Of a stretch of DNA of 37,163 bases, positions 1 through 7,844 are shown in pieces (the first letter of the stretch is position 1; each line of letters opens with the position of its first letter). Under the pieces are notes generated by a model, which ran no database searches, was not told where the DNA came from, and saw nothing but the letters and a program-made list of their open reading frames with translations. The stretch spans positions 1 through 37,163 of the forward strand of contig DASSNT010000017.1 in the NCBI GenBank assembly GCA_035701285.1, given 5' to 3'. Source of the DNA: DASSBR01 sp035701285 (lineage in GTDB: Bacteria > Pseudomonadota > Gammaproteobacteria > Natronospirales > DASSBR01). A program made the position numbers and the translations under genes.

Positions 1-755
1 CCGATGATCGGCACGATCAACGAACTCAGGCCGCTGATCGTCGCCGGCAGCCGTTGCAGGATGTACAGCCACAGCAGCCACGCGATCATCGTCGCGCCCA
101 GCGCGTTGTAAACGAGCGCGCCGATAAAGTAACCGCTCCACACGATCGGCTGTTCCTGAATCAGCAGTGCAACAGCGATCAGCGGAATGACGCCGAAGGC
201 CATCTGCCACGTCGTCAGCGACAGCAGTTCGTCGCGGCCGCTGACCGGAATCTTTTTGACGAGGATGACGCTGATGCCCCACGACGCGCCGGCACCCAGC
301 GCGACCAGGCTGTTCATCAGGCCGGCGCCGCTGTTCCAGACTTCCAGCACCAGAATCAGCCCGACAAAGGCGACGCCGACGGCGGCCCATTGCCGGCCGC
401 GCAGCCGCTCGCCCAGAAACGGCCAGCCGAGCACGATGACCCAGAACGGCATCGTGTAGGCGAGCACGGCGCTTTTGCCGGCCTGGCCGAAATCCAGCGA
501 CCACGAGATCAGCCCCGTGAAGCCGGCCGTTTGAAACAGGCCCAGCAGGAGGGTCTTGCCGACATGGCGCGGCTTGAGCGGCACGCGCAGCGCGACCAGT
601 AGGGCGAACAGCAGCACCACCCCAAAGCCGACGCGCAGCGCCGCGAACGCAATCGGCCCGCAGTATTCCATCGCGAGCTTCATCACGACCCAGTTGTAGC
701 CCCAGATGAGGGCGAGGATGGCGAAGGCCGTCGCCGGTTTTTTGGAATCGGACAT
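1..755 (-). CDS. EamA/DMT-family membrane transporter (partial, C-terminus beyond window)
   Basis: Translating the minus strand from the ATG at 755 gives about 251 residues without a stop, so the C-terminus lies outside the window. The protein begins MSDSKKPATAFAILALIWGY and is a run of hydrophobic segments separated by short charged loops. The segment ALIWGYNWVVMKLA followed by FAALRVGFGVVLLF is typical of the first helix pair of the EamA (drug/metabolite transporter) family, and a second similar half begins near LVALGASWGISVILVKK. Family members usually have ten helices and export small metabolites; the substrate cannot be read from sequence. It lies downstream of nudC on the same strand, with a palindromic repeat (771-836) between them, so it may be transcribed from the same message or separately. 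Confidence 0.85.
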   Translation of the reverse strand, partial: MSDSKKPATAFAILALIWGYNWVVMKLAMEYCGPIAFAALRVGFGVVLLFALLVALRVPLKPRHVGKTLLLGLFQTAGFTGLISWSLDFGQAGKSAVLAYTMPFWVIVLGWPFLGERLRGRQWAAVGVAFVGLILVLEVWNSGAGLMNSLVALGAGASWGISVILVKKIPVSGRDELLSLTTWQMAFGVIPLIAVALLIQEQPIVWSGYFIGALVYNALGATMIAWLLWLYILQRLPATISGLSSLIVPII

Positions 756-770
756 TCTTGTGTCTGTTGC

Positions 771-836
771 TGTCATTCCCGCGAAAGCGGGAATCTACTC
801 TTGGTTGGATGGATTCCCGCTTTCGCGGGAATGACA
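771..836. repeat. Inverted pair of REP-like 25-mers
   Basis: Two 25-nt arms, at 771-795 and 812-836, are perfect inverted copies separated by 16 nt. Each arm is itself palindromic (cccgcgaaagcggg). This is the widespread proteobacterial repeat whose translation gives the peptide HSRESGNP. The right arm lies inside the 3' end of nudC, and the nudC stop codon (795-797) falls at the inner edge of the left arm. Confidence 0.9.
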
Positions 837-1769
837 AGAATTTTGCGCTAATGTGAGTGAACGGCCGTCGCGCTCGTACCAGTCGCGAACCAGCCGGTAG
901 GCGATCGACAGCGGTGACGATAATCGCAGGCTGCCGTCGCTCAGACCTGCGTCGATATCGGCGCGGCTGAACCAGCGCGCCTCTTCCAGCTCGCCGTCGC
1001 GCAGGTCGATATCGCGGGTTCGTGCGGTCGCCGTGAAGCCGAGCATCAGCGACGCTGGAAACGGCCACGGCTGCGAAGAATGATAGTTCACTGCCGCGAC
1101 TTCGACCCCGGCTTCCTCGAATACTTCGCGCCGCACGGCGTCTTCCAGGCTTTCGCCCGGTTCGACGAAGCCGGCGAGCGTCGAGTAGCGATTGTCCGGC
1201 CAGCCCCTTTGCGTGCCGAGCAGGCAGCGCTCGCCATCTTCGACCAGCACGATGATGGCCGGATCGACACGCGGGAAATGGTGCGTGTCGCAGGCTTCGC
1301 AGTGGCGCTCGTGGCCGGCCGCGGCCGGGATGGTGAGATGCCCGCAGCGCGGGCAGAAGCGGTGCGTGCGGTGCCAGTGGACGAGGGCGCGGAACCAGGC
1401 CAGCAGGCTCGCTTCGCCCGCCTCCAGCAGCGGGCCCACTTCGCGCAGGTCGGCCGGTGACAGCCGCAGCTCGGCGGCCGGCGGTGCGTCGAACGTCAGT
1501 CCGAACAGTGCCTCGCCGTCGGCTTCGCCCAGCAACACGATCTCGCGCGCCTCGTGGCGCCAGGCGGCGACCTCCCCGGCCGCCAGCCATGCAATCGCCG
1601 GCTGCTCATCCTGCCAGCGGATCGGGCTCAAATGATCCCAGGCGACCAGGAACCGCGCGCGATCGCTTGCCAGCGCGGCTTCGAGCCAGGCGGCGTCCTT
1701 GCGGCGCTCCGCGAGGCGGTCGAACACGCCGCCGGCGAAGGTGTTTGGCTCAGGTTGATGCGGCATCAT
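795..1769 (-). CDS. nudC: NADH pyrophosphatase / NAD-cap Nudix hydrolase NudC
   Basis: About 324 residues from the ATG at 1769. The order of parts is that of NudC: an N-terminal domain, a four-cysteine zinc ribbon (C139, C142, C157, C160), a Nudix box at about 200-222 (GFVEPGESLEDA followed by RREVFEEAGV) and the NudC-specific SQPWPFP motif at 232-238. The family hydrolyses NAD(H) to NMN(H) and AMP and removes NAD caps from RNA. The start is uncertain: two adjacent ATGs (1769, 1766) fit the usual protein start but have no good ribosome site, whereas an ATG at 1802 follows a GGGGG stretch. The last 15 or so residues (NSCHSRESGNPSNQE) are encoded by the REP repeat and are not part of the family, so the original stop codon has been lost. 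It sits 74 nt downstream of the GNAT gene on the same strand. Confidence 0.93.
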   Translation of the reverse strand: MMPHQPEPNTFAGGVFDRLAERRKDAAWLEAALASDRARFLVAWDHLSPIRWQDEQPAIAWLAAGEVAAWRHEAREIVLLGEADGEALFGLTFDAPPAAELRLSPADLREVGPLLEAGEASLLAWFRALVHWHRTHRFCPRCGHLTIPAAAGHERHCEACDTHHFPRVDPAIIVLVEDGERCLLGTQRGWPDNRYSTLAGFVEPGESLEDAVRREVFEEAGVEVAAVNYHSSQPWPFPASLMLGFTATARTRDIDLRDGELEEARWFSRADIDAGLSDGSLRLSSPLSIAYRLVRDWYERDGRSLTLAQNSCHSRESGNPSNQE

Positions 1770-1843
1770 TGAACACGAGCGTCGCGGAACCGGCCGCCCC
1801 ATGACCCCCTTTTTGGCGGGCTCAGGGTGAGCGGCGCCTCGCT

Positions 1844-2335
1844 TTATTGCAGTTCCTTGATCATCAACGCCACGGTCCTGCTGCCGGCCTCGGTCTCCTG
1901 CGTGCCGACTTCCTTGAAGCCGCGTGCCAGGTGAAAAGCGCGCGAAGCTTCGTTCGGCGGCCGCAGATTGACTTCGCACGCGATACGCGGCGCCGCGCGT
2001 TGCCGCGCCCACGCCTCAAAGTCGTCGTACAAGGCCGTGCCGAGCCCCTGGCCGCGATTGGCCGCGTCGATGATAACCCGGTCCACGTAGGCGAACGCGT
2101 CGTAGCGCGCGCCGAACCACTGGTAGTTGACGCTCCGGTAATCGGCGCCCGCTTCCAGGGCGAGCAGAAAGCCCGCATCCTCGCCGTCCTGTTCGACTAC
2201 GCGGCAGTACGCCGCCATCGCCAGCAGCCGTTCCAGCGTGGCTTCATCGAGCCGATTGACCTCGGGCACCGACGACTCGTTCAGTACCATCAGGTAGTCG
2301 AAGTCCGATTGTTCCGCGGCGCGGATCCTTGCCAT
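1844..2335 (-). CDS. GNAT-family N-acetyltransferase
   Basis: A 163-residue protein that fits a single GNAT domain. It starts MARIRAAEQSDFDYLMVLNE. The acetyl-CoA binding motif A is visible as VDRVIIDAANRGQGLGTALY at roughly residues 84-103, followed by the motif-B-like NEASRAFHLARGFKEVG. The family transfers an acetyl group from acetyl-CoA to an amine; the substrate is not evident. The ATG (2333-2335) comes one base after the TGA of the S9 peptidase gene (2337-2339), so the two are probably translated in a coupled way from one message. There is no independent ribosome site outside the peptidase coding region. Confidence 0.85.
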   Translation of the reverse strand: MARIRAAEQSDFDYLMVLNESSVPEVNRLDEATLERLLAMAAYCRVVEQDGEDAGFLLALEAGADYRSVNYQWFGARYDAFAYVDRVIIDAANRGQGLGTALYDDFEAWARQRAAPRIACEVNLRPPNEASRAFHLARGFKEVGTQETEAGSRTVALMIKELQ

Positions 2336-2336
2336 A

Positions 2337-4787
2337 TCAGTGTCCGTCGGTCGGGTTCACATACGTCGAAAACAGTTTATGGATTTTTCGGTATTCGTGC
2401 AGCCACGCTGTCGGCGCAACGAAGCCGTGATGCTCCATCGGGAAGAACTCGACGTCGAACGGCTTCTTGAGCTCGATCAGCCGCTGCACCATGTAGACGG
2501 TGTCCTGGAAGAACACATTGTCGTCCAGCAAGCCCTGTTCGATCAGCAGCGGGTGCTTCAGATTTTCGGCAAAGTAGATCGGCGAGCTGCGCCGGTAGGC
2601 GACCGGGTCGACGTTGGGCGTGTTCAGAATCGCCGAGGTGTAGCCGTGGTTGTAGTTCGCCCAGTCGGCCACCGGGCGCAGCGCCGCGCCGGCCGCGAAC
2701 ATATCCGGCTCGCGGAACATCATCATGTAGGTCATGAAGCCGCCGTAGGAGCCGCCGTACACGCCGAGCTTGTCCGGGTCGACGTGGTAGTGCTGTTCGA
2801 TCCAGTGCACGCCGTCAGCGATGTCCTCGACTTCCGGATGGCCCATGTTGCGGTAGATCGCGGTGCGCCAGTCGCGACCGTAGCCGGCCGAGCCGCGGTA
2901 GTCCATGTCGAACACGACGTAGCCTTCGCGGGTCAGCAGGTTGTTGAACATCATTTCGTGGAAATAATACGACCAGCCGCTGTGGGCGTCCTGCAGGTAG
3001 CCCGCGCCGTGGATAAACACCGCGCCCGCGTACGTTTTTTTCGGATCGTAATCCGCCGGCAGGTAGAGTCGCGCGTACAGCGGCCTGTCGACGTGGCTCG
3101 ACGGAATTTGAACGATTTTCGGCGCCACCCAGTCGACCGACTTGAACTGGTCGGTGATCGTGTGAGTCAGGCGCACTGCCAGCGCACCCGGATTCGTTTC
3201 CACCGCGTACAGCTCCGGCGGTCTAACGGTCGTCGAATGGTAGAACAGCAGCTTTGAATCGTCCGGCGAGAGCACGAAGCGGCTGTCGCCGTGCAGAGCG
3301 GGCTGCATGCCGTTGAGGCCGGGCAGGTCGGTGATCTGCTCGATGTCCCCGCCACGCACCGCGACGCGATAAATATTCCAGGTGCCGGGCTGTTCCGGGT
3401 TGGCCTGAAAATAGATGTAGCGCCCTTCGTGATCGACCACCGGCGTTTCGACAACGAATTCGCCGTGCGTCAGCGGGCGGGTCTCGCCGCCGTTGGCATC
3501 GGTCAGATAGAGCTGCGACCAGCCGCTCTTTTCCGACAAAAACCAGATCGAGCGATTGTCCGGCAGCCAGCCGAACGCGTTGTGGGTCCAGTTGATCCAG
3601 GCCGGGTCGTGCAGCCGATCCACCGTTACCAGTTGATGGTTATCGAAATCGACCGTTGCGATCCAGCGATCCTTGTTGTCGACGGCGACGAATTCGATCG
3701 CCGCCTGCGTGCCGGCATCATTCCACTCGATGCCGTATACCTGTACCGGCCGCACCTCCGGCGCCTTGACCGAGGCCTCGGCATTGTCCCGCGTCACGCC
3801 GTGCTTCACGTCCCATTTGATGGCCTGCTTACGCAGCTCGGCGAGCGGGTCGTCCTTAATGCCCGGCAGCGTCGTTTCGTCGAGCGAATACTTTTCGTGC
3901 GTCTCGAGATCCAGCAGCAGCACATGGTTGGGCGCGGGTGGATTCATGCCGACGCGGCTGTGGACGTCGTGCATCAGAATGCGGCCATCGTCGTTAATGT
4001 AGTCCGGCATGTTCGATGACTCGCCCTCGTCGTATCCCTTCGGCCTGGTGACGAGCAGCAGCCAGCGCCCGTTGGGGGACAGCGAGCGGCTGACCAGCTC
4101 GATGTCATCGCCGAGATACCACGGGACGCCGGCCCGGCTGGCATCGGCCTGCGCCAGAGCCTTCTGCTGGCGGCGCTCGGCCTCGGCGTCGGCCTTGTCT
4201 TTCTTGAGCGAGTCGAAGATGCGCAGCGGGTCCGCGGTGACGTAATCGTAATGCGCCGGCGGCGACTCGGGTGCGTCGGCAAGCTTGAGGTTCGCCACCG
4301 CGACGGTCAGACCCGTGGCCGGATCGCTGATGAACCAGCGCCCGTCCTGCCGATACGCGATGCGGCTCCCGTCCGCCATGAACATCGGATCGCTGACCGA
4401 GGCGCCGCGGGTGATCTGCGTGATGTGTCCGTTGCGCAGATCGCGGATATAAAGATCGCCGTGCGCGATCCACGCTTGCCGGCTCAGCCCGCGATTGTAG
4501 ATGGCGTCGTTCGAGCCGGTGGCGCTCCAGCCGCGGAGAGGAACCATCCTGACGTTTCCGCCGTTGGCGGCGACCGAATACAAGGTCTCGACCGACGACC
4601 CGTGCGGCTGCTTCTCGAAGTAGACCCTGCGGCCGTCCGCGCTCCAGTACGGGTTCAATGCCGGCACCGAGATCCAGTCCGGGTTGGACATGATCTGCTC
4701 GAGAGTGAGGGCGTCGCCTGAAGGGGTGCGGGCCGCCGCTGCGAACGGTATCAGCAGTGCGGCGATCATTAGCGGGTAAAGGCGCAT
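2337..4787 (-). CDS. S9-family serine peptidase (prolyl oligopeptidase / DPP-IV-like), exported
   Basis: An 816-residue protein. A cleavable signal peptide (MRLYPLMIAALLIPFAAAA) indicates export to the periplasm or beyond. The first two thirds are WD/PD40-like beta-propeller repeats (for example YIYFQANPEQPG and IWFLSEKSGWSQLYL). The C-terminal alpha/beta-hydrolase domain carries the catalytic serine S680 in GGSYGG, an aspartate in GLLDDN (D755/D756) and a histidine in EHHG (H786/H787, the one before G most likely). This is the S9 family triad in the correct order and spacing. The family cleaves short peptides; the specificity is not readable. The ribosome site AAGGAG lies 7 nt before the ATG. 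The stop is one base from the GNAT start, forming a two-gene unit. Confidence 0.92.
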   Translation of the reverse strand: MRLYPLMIAALLIPFAAAARTPSGDALTLEQIMSNPDWISVPALNPYWSADGRRVYFEKQPHGSSVETLYSVAANGGNVRMVPLRGWSATGSNDAIYNRGLSRQAWIAHGDLYIRDLRNGHITQITRGASVSDPMFMADGSRIAYRQDGRWFISDPATGLTVAVANLKLADAPESPPAHYDYVTADPLRIFDSLKKDKADAEAERRQQKALAQADASRAGVPWYLGDDIELVSRSLSPNGRWLLLVTRPKGYDEGESSNMPDYINDDGRILMHDVHSRVGMNPPAPNHVLLLDLETHEKYSLDETTLPGIKDDPLAELRKQAIKWDVKHGVTRDNAEASVKAPEVRPVQVYGIEWNDAGTQAAIEFVAVDNKDRWIATVDFDNHQLVTVDRLHDPAWINWTHNAFGWLPDNRSIWFLSEKSGWSQLYLTDANGGETRPLTHGEFVVETPVVDHEGRYIYFQANPEQPGTWNIYRVAVRGGDIEQITDLPGLNGMQPALHGDSRFVLSPDDSKLLFYHSTTVRPPELYAVETNPGALAVRLTHTITDQFKSVDWVAPKIVQIPSSHVDRPLYARLYLPADYDPKKTYAGAVFIHGAGYLQDAHSGWSYYFHEMMFNNLLTREGYVVFDMDYRGSAGYGRDWRTAIYRNMGHPEVEDIADGVHWIEQHYHVDPDKLGVYGGSYGGFMTYMMMFREPDMFAAGAALRPVADWANYNHGYTSAILNTPNVDPVAYRRSSPIYFAENLKHPLLIEQGLLDDNVFFQDTVYMVQRLIELKKPFDVEFFPMEHHGFVAPTAWLHEYRKIHKLFSTYVNPTDGH

Positions 4788-4812
4788 GTTATCTCCTTCT
4801 TCTGGAAGTATA

Positions 4813-4891
4813 TGTAGGCCGGCATAAGGCCGAAGGCCGTTGCCGGCAAGCTGCCGGGAACGCTCGCTGCGCGAGCTTATCCCGGCCTACA
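4813..4891. repeat. Palindromic intergenic repeat (tgtaggccgg type)
   Basis: The element starts tgtaggccggcataaggc and ends in ttatcccggcctaca, giving inverted ends around a 79-nt unit. A related copy of its left 36 nt lies at 14913-14948 with five differences, all transitions. On the minus strand the right end supplies the TAG stop of the transsulfuration gene. Confidence 0.8.
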
Positions 4892-6023
4892 TTGATAATG
4901 CTTCGTTCAAATCGGCTATCAAATCCTCAACGTGCTCCACGCCAACCGACAGCCGTAACAAATTGCGCGGCGTCTGCGTCTCCGGTCCTTCGATCGAAGC
5001 GCGATGCTCGATGAGGCTTTCTACGCCGCCGAGGCTGGTGGCGCGCCTGACCAGGCGGACGCGCGCGGCGGTTTTCACGGCCGCGGCCTCGCCGCCCGTG
5101 ACAGTAAAGGACAAGACGCCGCCGAAACCGTTCATTTGCCGCGCCGCGAGCGCGTGCCCCGGATGTGTTTCGAGGCCGGGGTAATAAACCTGTTCCACCG
5201 CCGGGTGTGCATCCAGATGTTCGGCCAGCCGAGCGGCGTTGGCGCTCTGCGCCCGCACCCGCAGCGGTAAAGTCGCCGCACCGCGCAGGATCAGCCAGCA
5301 GTCGAACGGGCTCGGCACGGCGCCGCCGGCGCCCTGCAGGAAGCGCAGCTGTGCCCAGAATTCATCCGCCTGGCGCGCGACGAGGGCGCCGCCGAGCACG
5401 TCGCTGTGCCCGCCCAGGTACTTGGTGGTGCTTTGCATCACCAGGTCGAAACCATGATCCAGCGGCCGCTGCAGCACCGGCGTTGCGAAGGTGTTGTCGC
5501 ACACGCTGATCGCGCCGGCGTTGCGCGCGATGTCCGCCAGCGCGTCGAGATCGCTGATCTTCAGCAGCGGGTTCGATGGCGTCTCTGCCCACAGCAGACG
5601 CGTCTCCGGACGGATGGCCGCGCGTACCGCCTCGAGGTCGCTGGTATCGACCAGGCTCACCGCCAGTCGCCACGGCGCCATCACCTCCCGCAGCAGGCGC
5701 AGGATGCCGTGGTAGGCGTCGGCCGAGGCCACCACATGCGCGTCCGGCCCGAGCGCCTGGAATACGGTCATCGCCGCGGCGGTGCCGGAGCCGAATGCCG
5801 CGGCCTCGACGCCGCCTTCCAGCGCGGCGAGGCAGGTTTCCAGGTGCGAGCGGGTCGGGTTCGCGTAGCGCGTATAAATATGGCCGTGCGGAAAGCTGCC
5901 GTCGGCCGCGCGCTCGAAGGTCGTGCTGGGGTGCACCGGCAGCGCGATGGCGCCGGTTTCGGCATCGACCTCCCGGCCGGCATGCACGGCGAGGGTATCG
6001 GGATGAAGTGGTGGAGTGGCCAT
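4887..6023 (-). CDS. PLP-dependent transsulfuration enzyme (cystathionine gamma-synthase/beta-lyase family)
   Basis: 378 residues from the chosen ATG at 6023 (MATPPLHPDTLAVHAG), which matches the usual start of this family. An in-frame ATG at 6062 and a TTG at 6077 would add 13-18 residues. Family marks are TRYANPTR at about 51-58, AFGSGTAA at 77-84, DNTFATP at 176-182 and the PLP-binding lysine K201 in QSTTKYLGGHSD. The fold type I enzymes of this group act on cystathionine, O-acyl-homoserine or methionine; sequence alone does not separate synthase, beta-lyase, gamma-lyase or sulfhydrylase here, so no symbol is given. The coding region ends inside the repeat at 4813-4891, which provides the TAG stop after LSM. 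It is divergent from the DUF1761 gene. Confidence 0.9.
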   Translation of the reverse strand: MATPPLHPDTLAVHAGREVDAETGAIALPVHPSTTFERAADGSFPHGHIYTRYANPTRSHLETCLAALEGGVEAAAFGSGTAAAMTVFQALGPDAHVVASADAYHGILRLLREVMAPWRLAVSLVDTSDLEAVRAAIRPETRLLWAETPSNPLLKISDLDALADIARNAGAISVCDNTFATPVLQRPLDHGFDLVMQSTTKYLGGHSDVLGGALVARQADEFWAQLRFLQGAGGAVPSPFDCWLILRGAATLPLRVRAQSANAARLAEHLDAHPAVEQVYYPGLETHPGHALAARQMNGFGGVLSFTVTGGEAAAVKTAARVRLVRRATSLGGVESLIEHRASIEGPETQTPRNLLRLSVGVEHVEDLIADLNEALSM

Positions 6024-6139
6024 CGGCTTGTCCGGCAAAGAGCGCCAATTCTCACACGCCATCAGAATGCCGATCAAATCAGGCGCCCACGGGTTTTCTC
6101 TATATTATCTGCTATGTTTCAGGTCGGGAGCATAAGACG

Positions 6140-6158
6140 GACTGCTACACTAGCAGTC
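6140..6158. promoter_or_regulatory. Perfect 8-3-8 palindrome in a divergent promoter region
   Basis: The sequence gactgcta-cac-tagcagtc is a perfect inverted repeat in the 165-nt region between the divergent transsulfuration and DUF1761 genes, 30 nt before the latter's ATG. It could be an operator or a short leader hairpin. It does not look like a MetJ box array, and no regulator can be named. Confidence 0.4.
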
Positions 6159-6188
6159 GTACGCTCGCAGATTGACGAAGGACCCTCA

Positions 6189-6599
6189 ATGCATCTTGCG
6201 GATTTCAGTTATGCCAGCGCGCTGATCGCCGGCGTCGTCGGCTTTATCCTGGGCGCAATCTGGTACGCGCCGTTTACGTTCGGGCCGTTGTGGCTGCGCT
6301 ACAACCCGGCGGCGCTCGATGCGCTTACCGCCGGCGGCCGCATGCAGCGCTATCTGGTCGCGTTGATCAGTTCGCTGGTGCAGGCTTTCGTGCTGGCGGT
6401 GGTGCTGGCCGCGGTGGCACCCGAGCATGAGCTGGGCATCGCGCTGGTGCTCGGGTTTCTGCTCTGGCTGGGATTCACCGCCGCGCCGTCGCTGGCGGAT
6501 TCACTGCTGTCGCGCCGGCCGATGGCGGGATGGGCGGTCGATATCGGTCACCGGCTACTCGTGACCCTCGGCATCGCCTTCGTTCTGGGCGTCTGGTAA
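6189..6599 (+). CDS. DUF1761-family small membrane protein
   Basis: 136 residues from the ATG at 6189, preceded by GAAGGA at a good distance. Four hydrophobic segments are visible, near residues 8-30, 54-76, 80-100 and 113-135. The segment GFILGAIWYAPFTFGPLWLR early in the protein is characteristic of the DUF1761 family, whose function is not established. A longer open frame upstream has no ribosome site and no family similarity. The last 45 nt overlap the 3' end of the response-regulator gene on the other strand, so the two transcripts converge and share an antisense stretch. Confidence 0.8.
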   Translation: MHLADFSYASALIAGVVGFILGAIWYAPFTFGPLWLRYNPAALDALTAGGRMQRYLVALISSLVQAFVLAVVLAAVAPEHELGIALVLGFLLWLGFTAAPSLADSLLSRRPMAGWAVDIGHRLLVTLGIAFVLGVW

Positions 6600-7844
6600 A
6601 GGCGCATTCAATTGTAATTGCGCGGCGGCGAGCATATCGCCCAGCGCCAGTCCTTCTTCGCCGGAAAATCCGCTGACGCCCACGCGCACGTCGAGCGCAA
6701 ACGGCTTGAGCGACTCAATGTCGTCGCGCAGCCGTTCGACGCGCGCCTGCGCCTGGCTTACGTTGCAATGCGGCAGCAGGATTGAGAACGCATGCTCGCC
6801 GCAGCGGGTAACGAGGTCTTCGCCGCGGCAGGCGTTGTGCAATAACTGGCCGACGGCGGCGATGGCCGCATCGCTGGCATCGCGCACCGAAATCAGCACC
6901 AGGCTGAGGGGATAGTCGTGGCGCGCCGCCTCGCTCAGATACTTCGGCCCGACCTCGTGCAGCGACGCCGCGTTCAGCAGCCCGGTCAGCGGGTCGATCA
7001 GCGACAGTTCGCGCAGGCGCGCCTGCTGGCTGCGCACCTGGTCGCGCAGCAGCTTGCCGCGCACGAGATTGCCGATCCGGGCCACGATTTCCTCTTCCAG
7101 CGCGGGCTTGGGCAGGAAGTCGTCGATGCCCAGCTTGAACAGCGCGCTCTTGTGCTCGCGGGTGTCGTCGCCGGACGTCGCGACGATCGGCGTGCGGCCG
7201 CGGCGGCCGGCGAGCCCGCGGATGTGCTTGATCAGCCCGATGCCGCCGAAGCCGTCGCTCTGGATATCGGTCACGATCAGGTCGTAGTCGTGAACGTTGA
7301 ACGCGGCGAGCGCCGCATCGGCGCGATTGAAGTGATCGACGGCGAGATTCAACTTGCGCAGTGCAGTGCTGACGACGTGCGCGGCGACGTCGCTATCCTC
7401 GATATACAGTACCCGGCCCCGCACGCTCGAGTCCGCCTGGTCGGCGTAAATGCGCAGCCGGCGCAGCAGCCGCTCGACGTCGCTTTTGGCCTGCATGTCG
7501 GTGACGCCGGCGGCGCGGCAGCGTTCACGCATGTCGGGGTCGTTGCGCGTCGTCAGCAGAATCACCGGCAGCGCCGCGTGAGAGCGGTGTTCGCGCAGCC
7601 GGCGGCAGAAGTCGATCCCATCGAGGCCCGGCAGCGACAGCGCGGTGCAGACAACATCGACCCGCGTTTCGGCCAGGCAATGCAGCGCTTCTTCCGCCGA
7701 TGCCGCAATCAGCGCGCGGTGCCCCAGCCGCAGAATGACCCGATTCCACACCGCCTGCGAGACACGCGAATGATCGACGAACAAGATCGTCAGCGTCGGC
7801 GCATCGTCGCGCTTCGCTCCGGGTGCGAATGCGGGCATGGTCAT
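6555..7844 (-). CDS. Response regulator with REC-REC-GGDEF layout, first REC and GGDEF degenerate
   Basis: 429 residues from the ATG at 7844, chosen because GAGGGG lies 7-8 nt upstream; this ATG overlaps the stop of the M28 peptidase gene (ATGA). Residues about 17-133 form a receiver domain whose expected phospho-acceptor is alanine (A68 in VDVVCTALSLPG). Residues about 143-260 form a second receiver with the expected D193 (LIVTDIQSDG) and K246 (FLPKPA). Residues about 278-415 are a GGDEF-like domain (IDPLTGLLNAAS), but the signature GGDEF is changed to GEHAF (349-353) and the metal-binding first strand is not conserved. Diguanylate cyclase activity is therefore unlikely; the domain may serve as a binding or dimerisation module. 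The protein has no membrane segment and should be cytoplasmic, unlike its exported, co-transcribed partner. Confidence 0.88.
   Translation of the reverse strand: MTMPAFAPGAKRDDAPTLTILFVDHSRVSQAVWNRVILRLGHRALIAASAEEALHCLAETRVDVVCTALSLPGLDGIDFCRRLREHRSHAALPVILLTTRNDPDMRERCRAAGVTDMQAKSDVERLLRRLRIYADQADSSVRGRVLYIEDSDVAAHVVSTALRKLNLAVDHFNRADAALAAFNVHDYDLIVTDIQSDGFGGIGLIKHIRGLAGRRGRTPIVATSGDDTREHKSALFKLGIDDFLPKPALEEEIVARIGNLVRGKLLRDQVRSQQARLRELSLIDPLTGLLNAASLHEVGPKYLSEAARHDYPLSLVLISVRDASDAAIAAVGQLLHNACRGEDLVTRCGEHAFSILLPHCNVSQAQARVERLRDDIESLKPFALDVRVGVSGFSGEEGLALGDMLAAAQLQLNAPLPDAQNEGDAEGHE

Noticed and set aside
1770..2012. An 81-codon N-terminal extension of nudC
   Set aside because: It runs over the 3' end of the GNAT gene in another frame and has no similarity to the family; internal starts at 1769 or 1802 are better.
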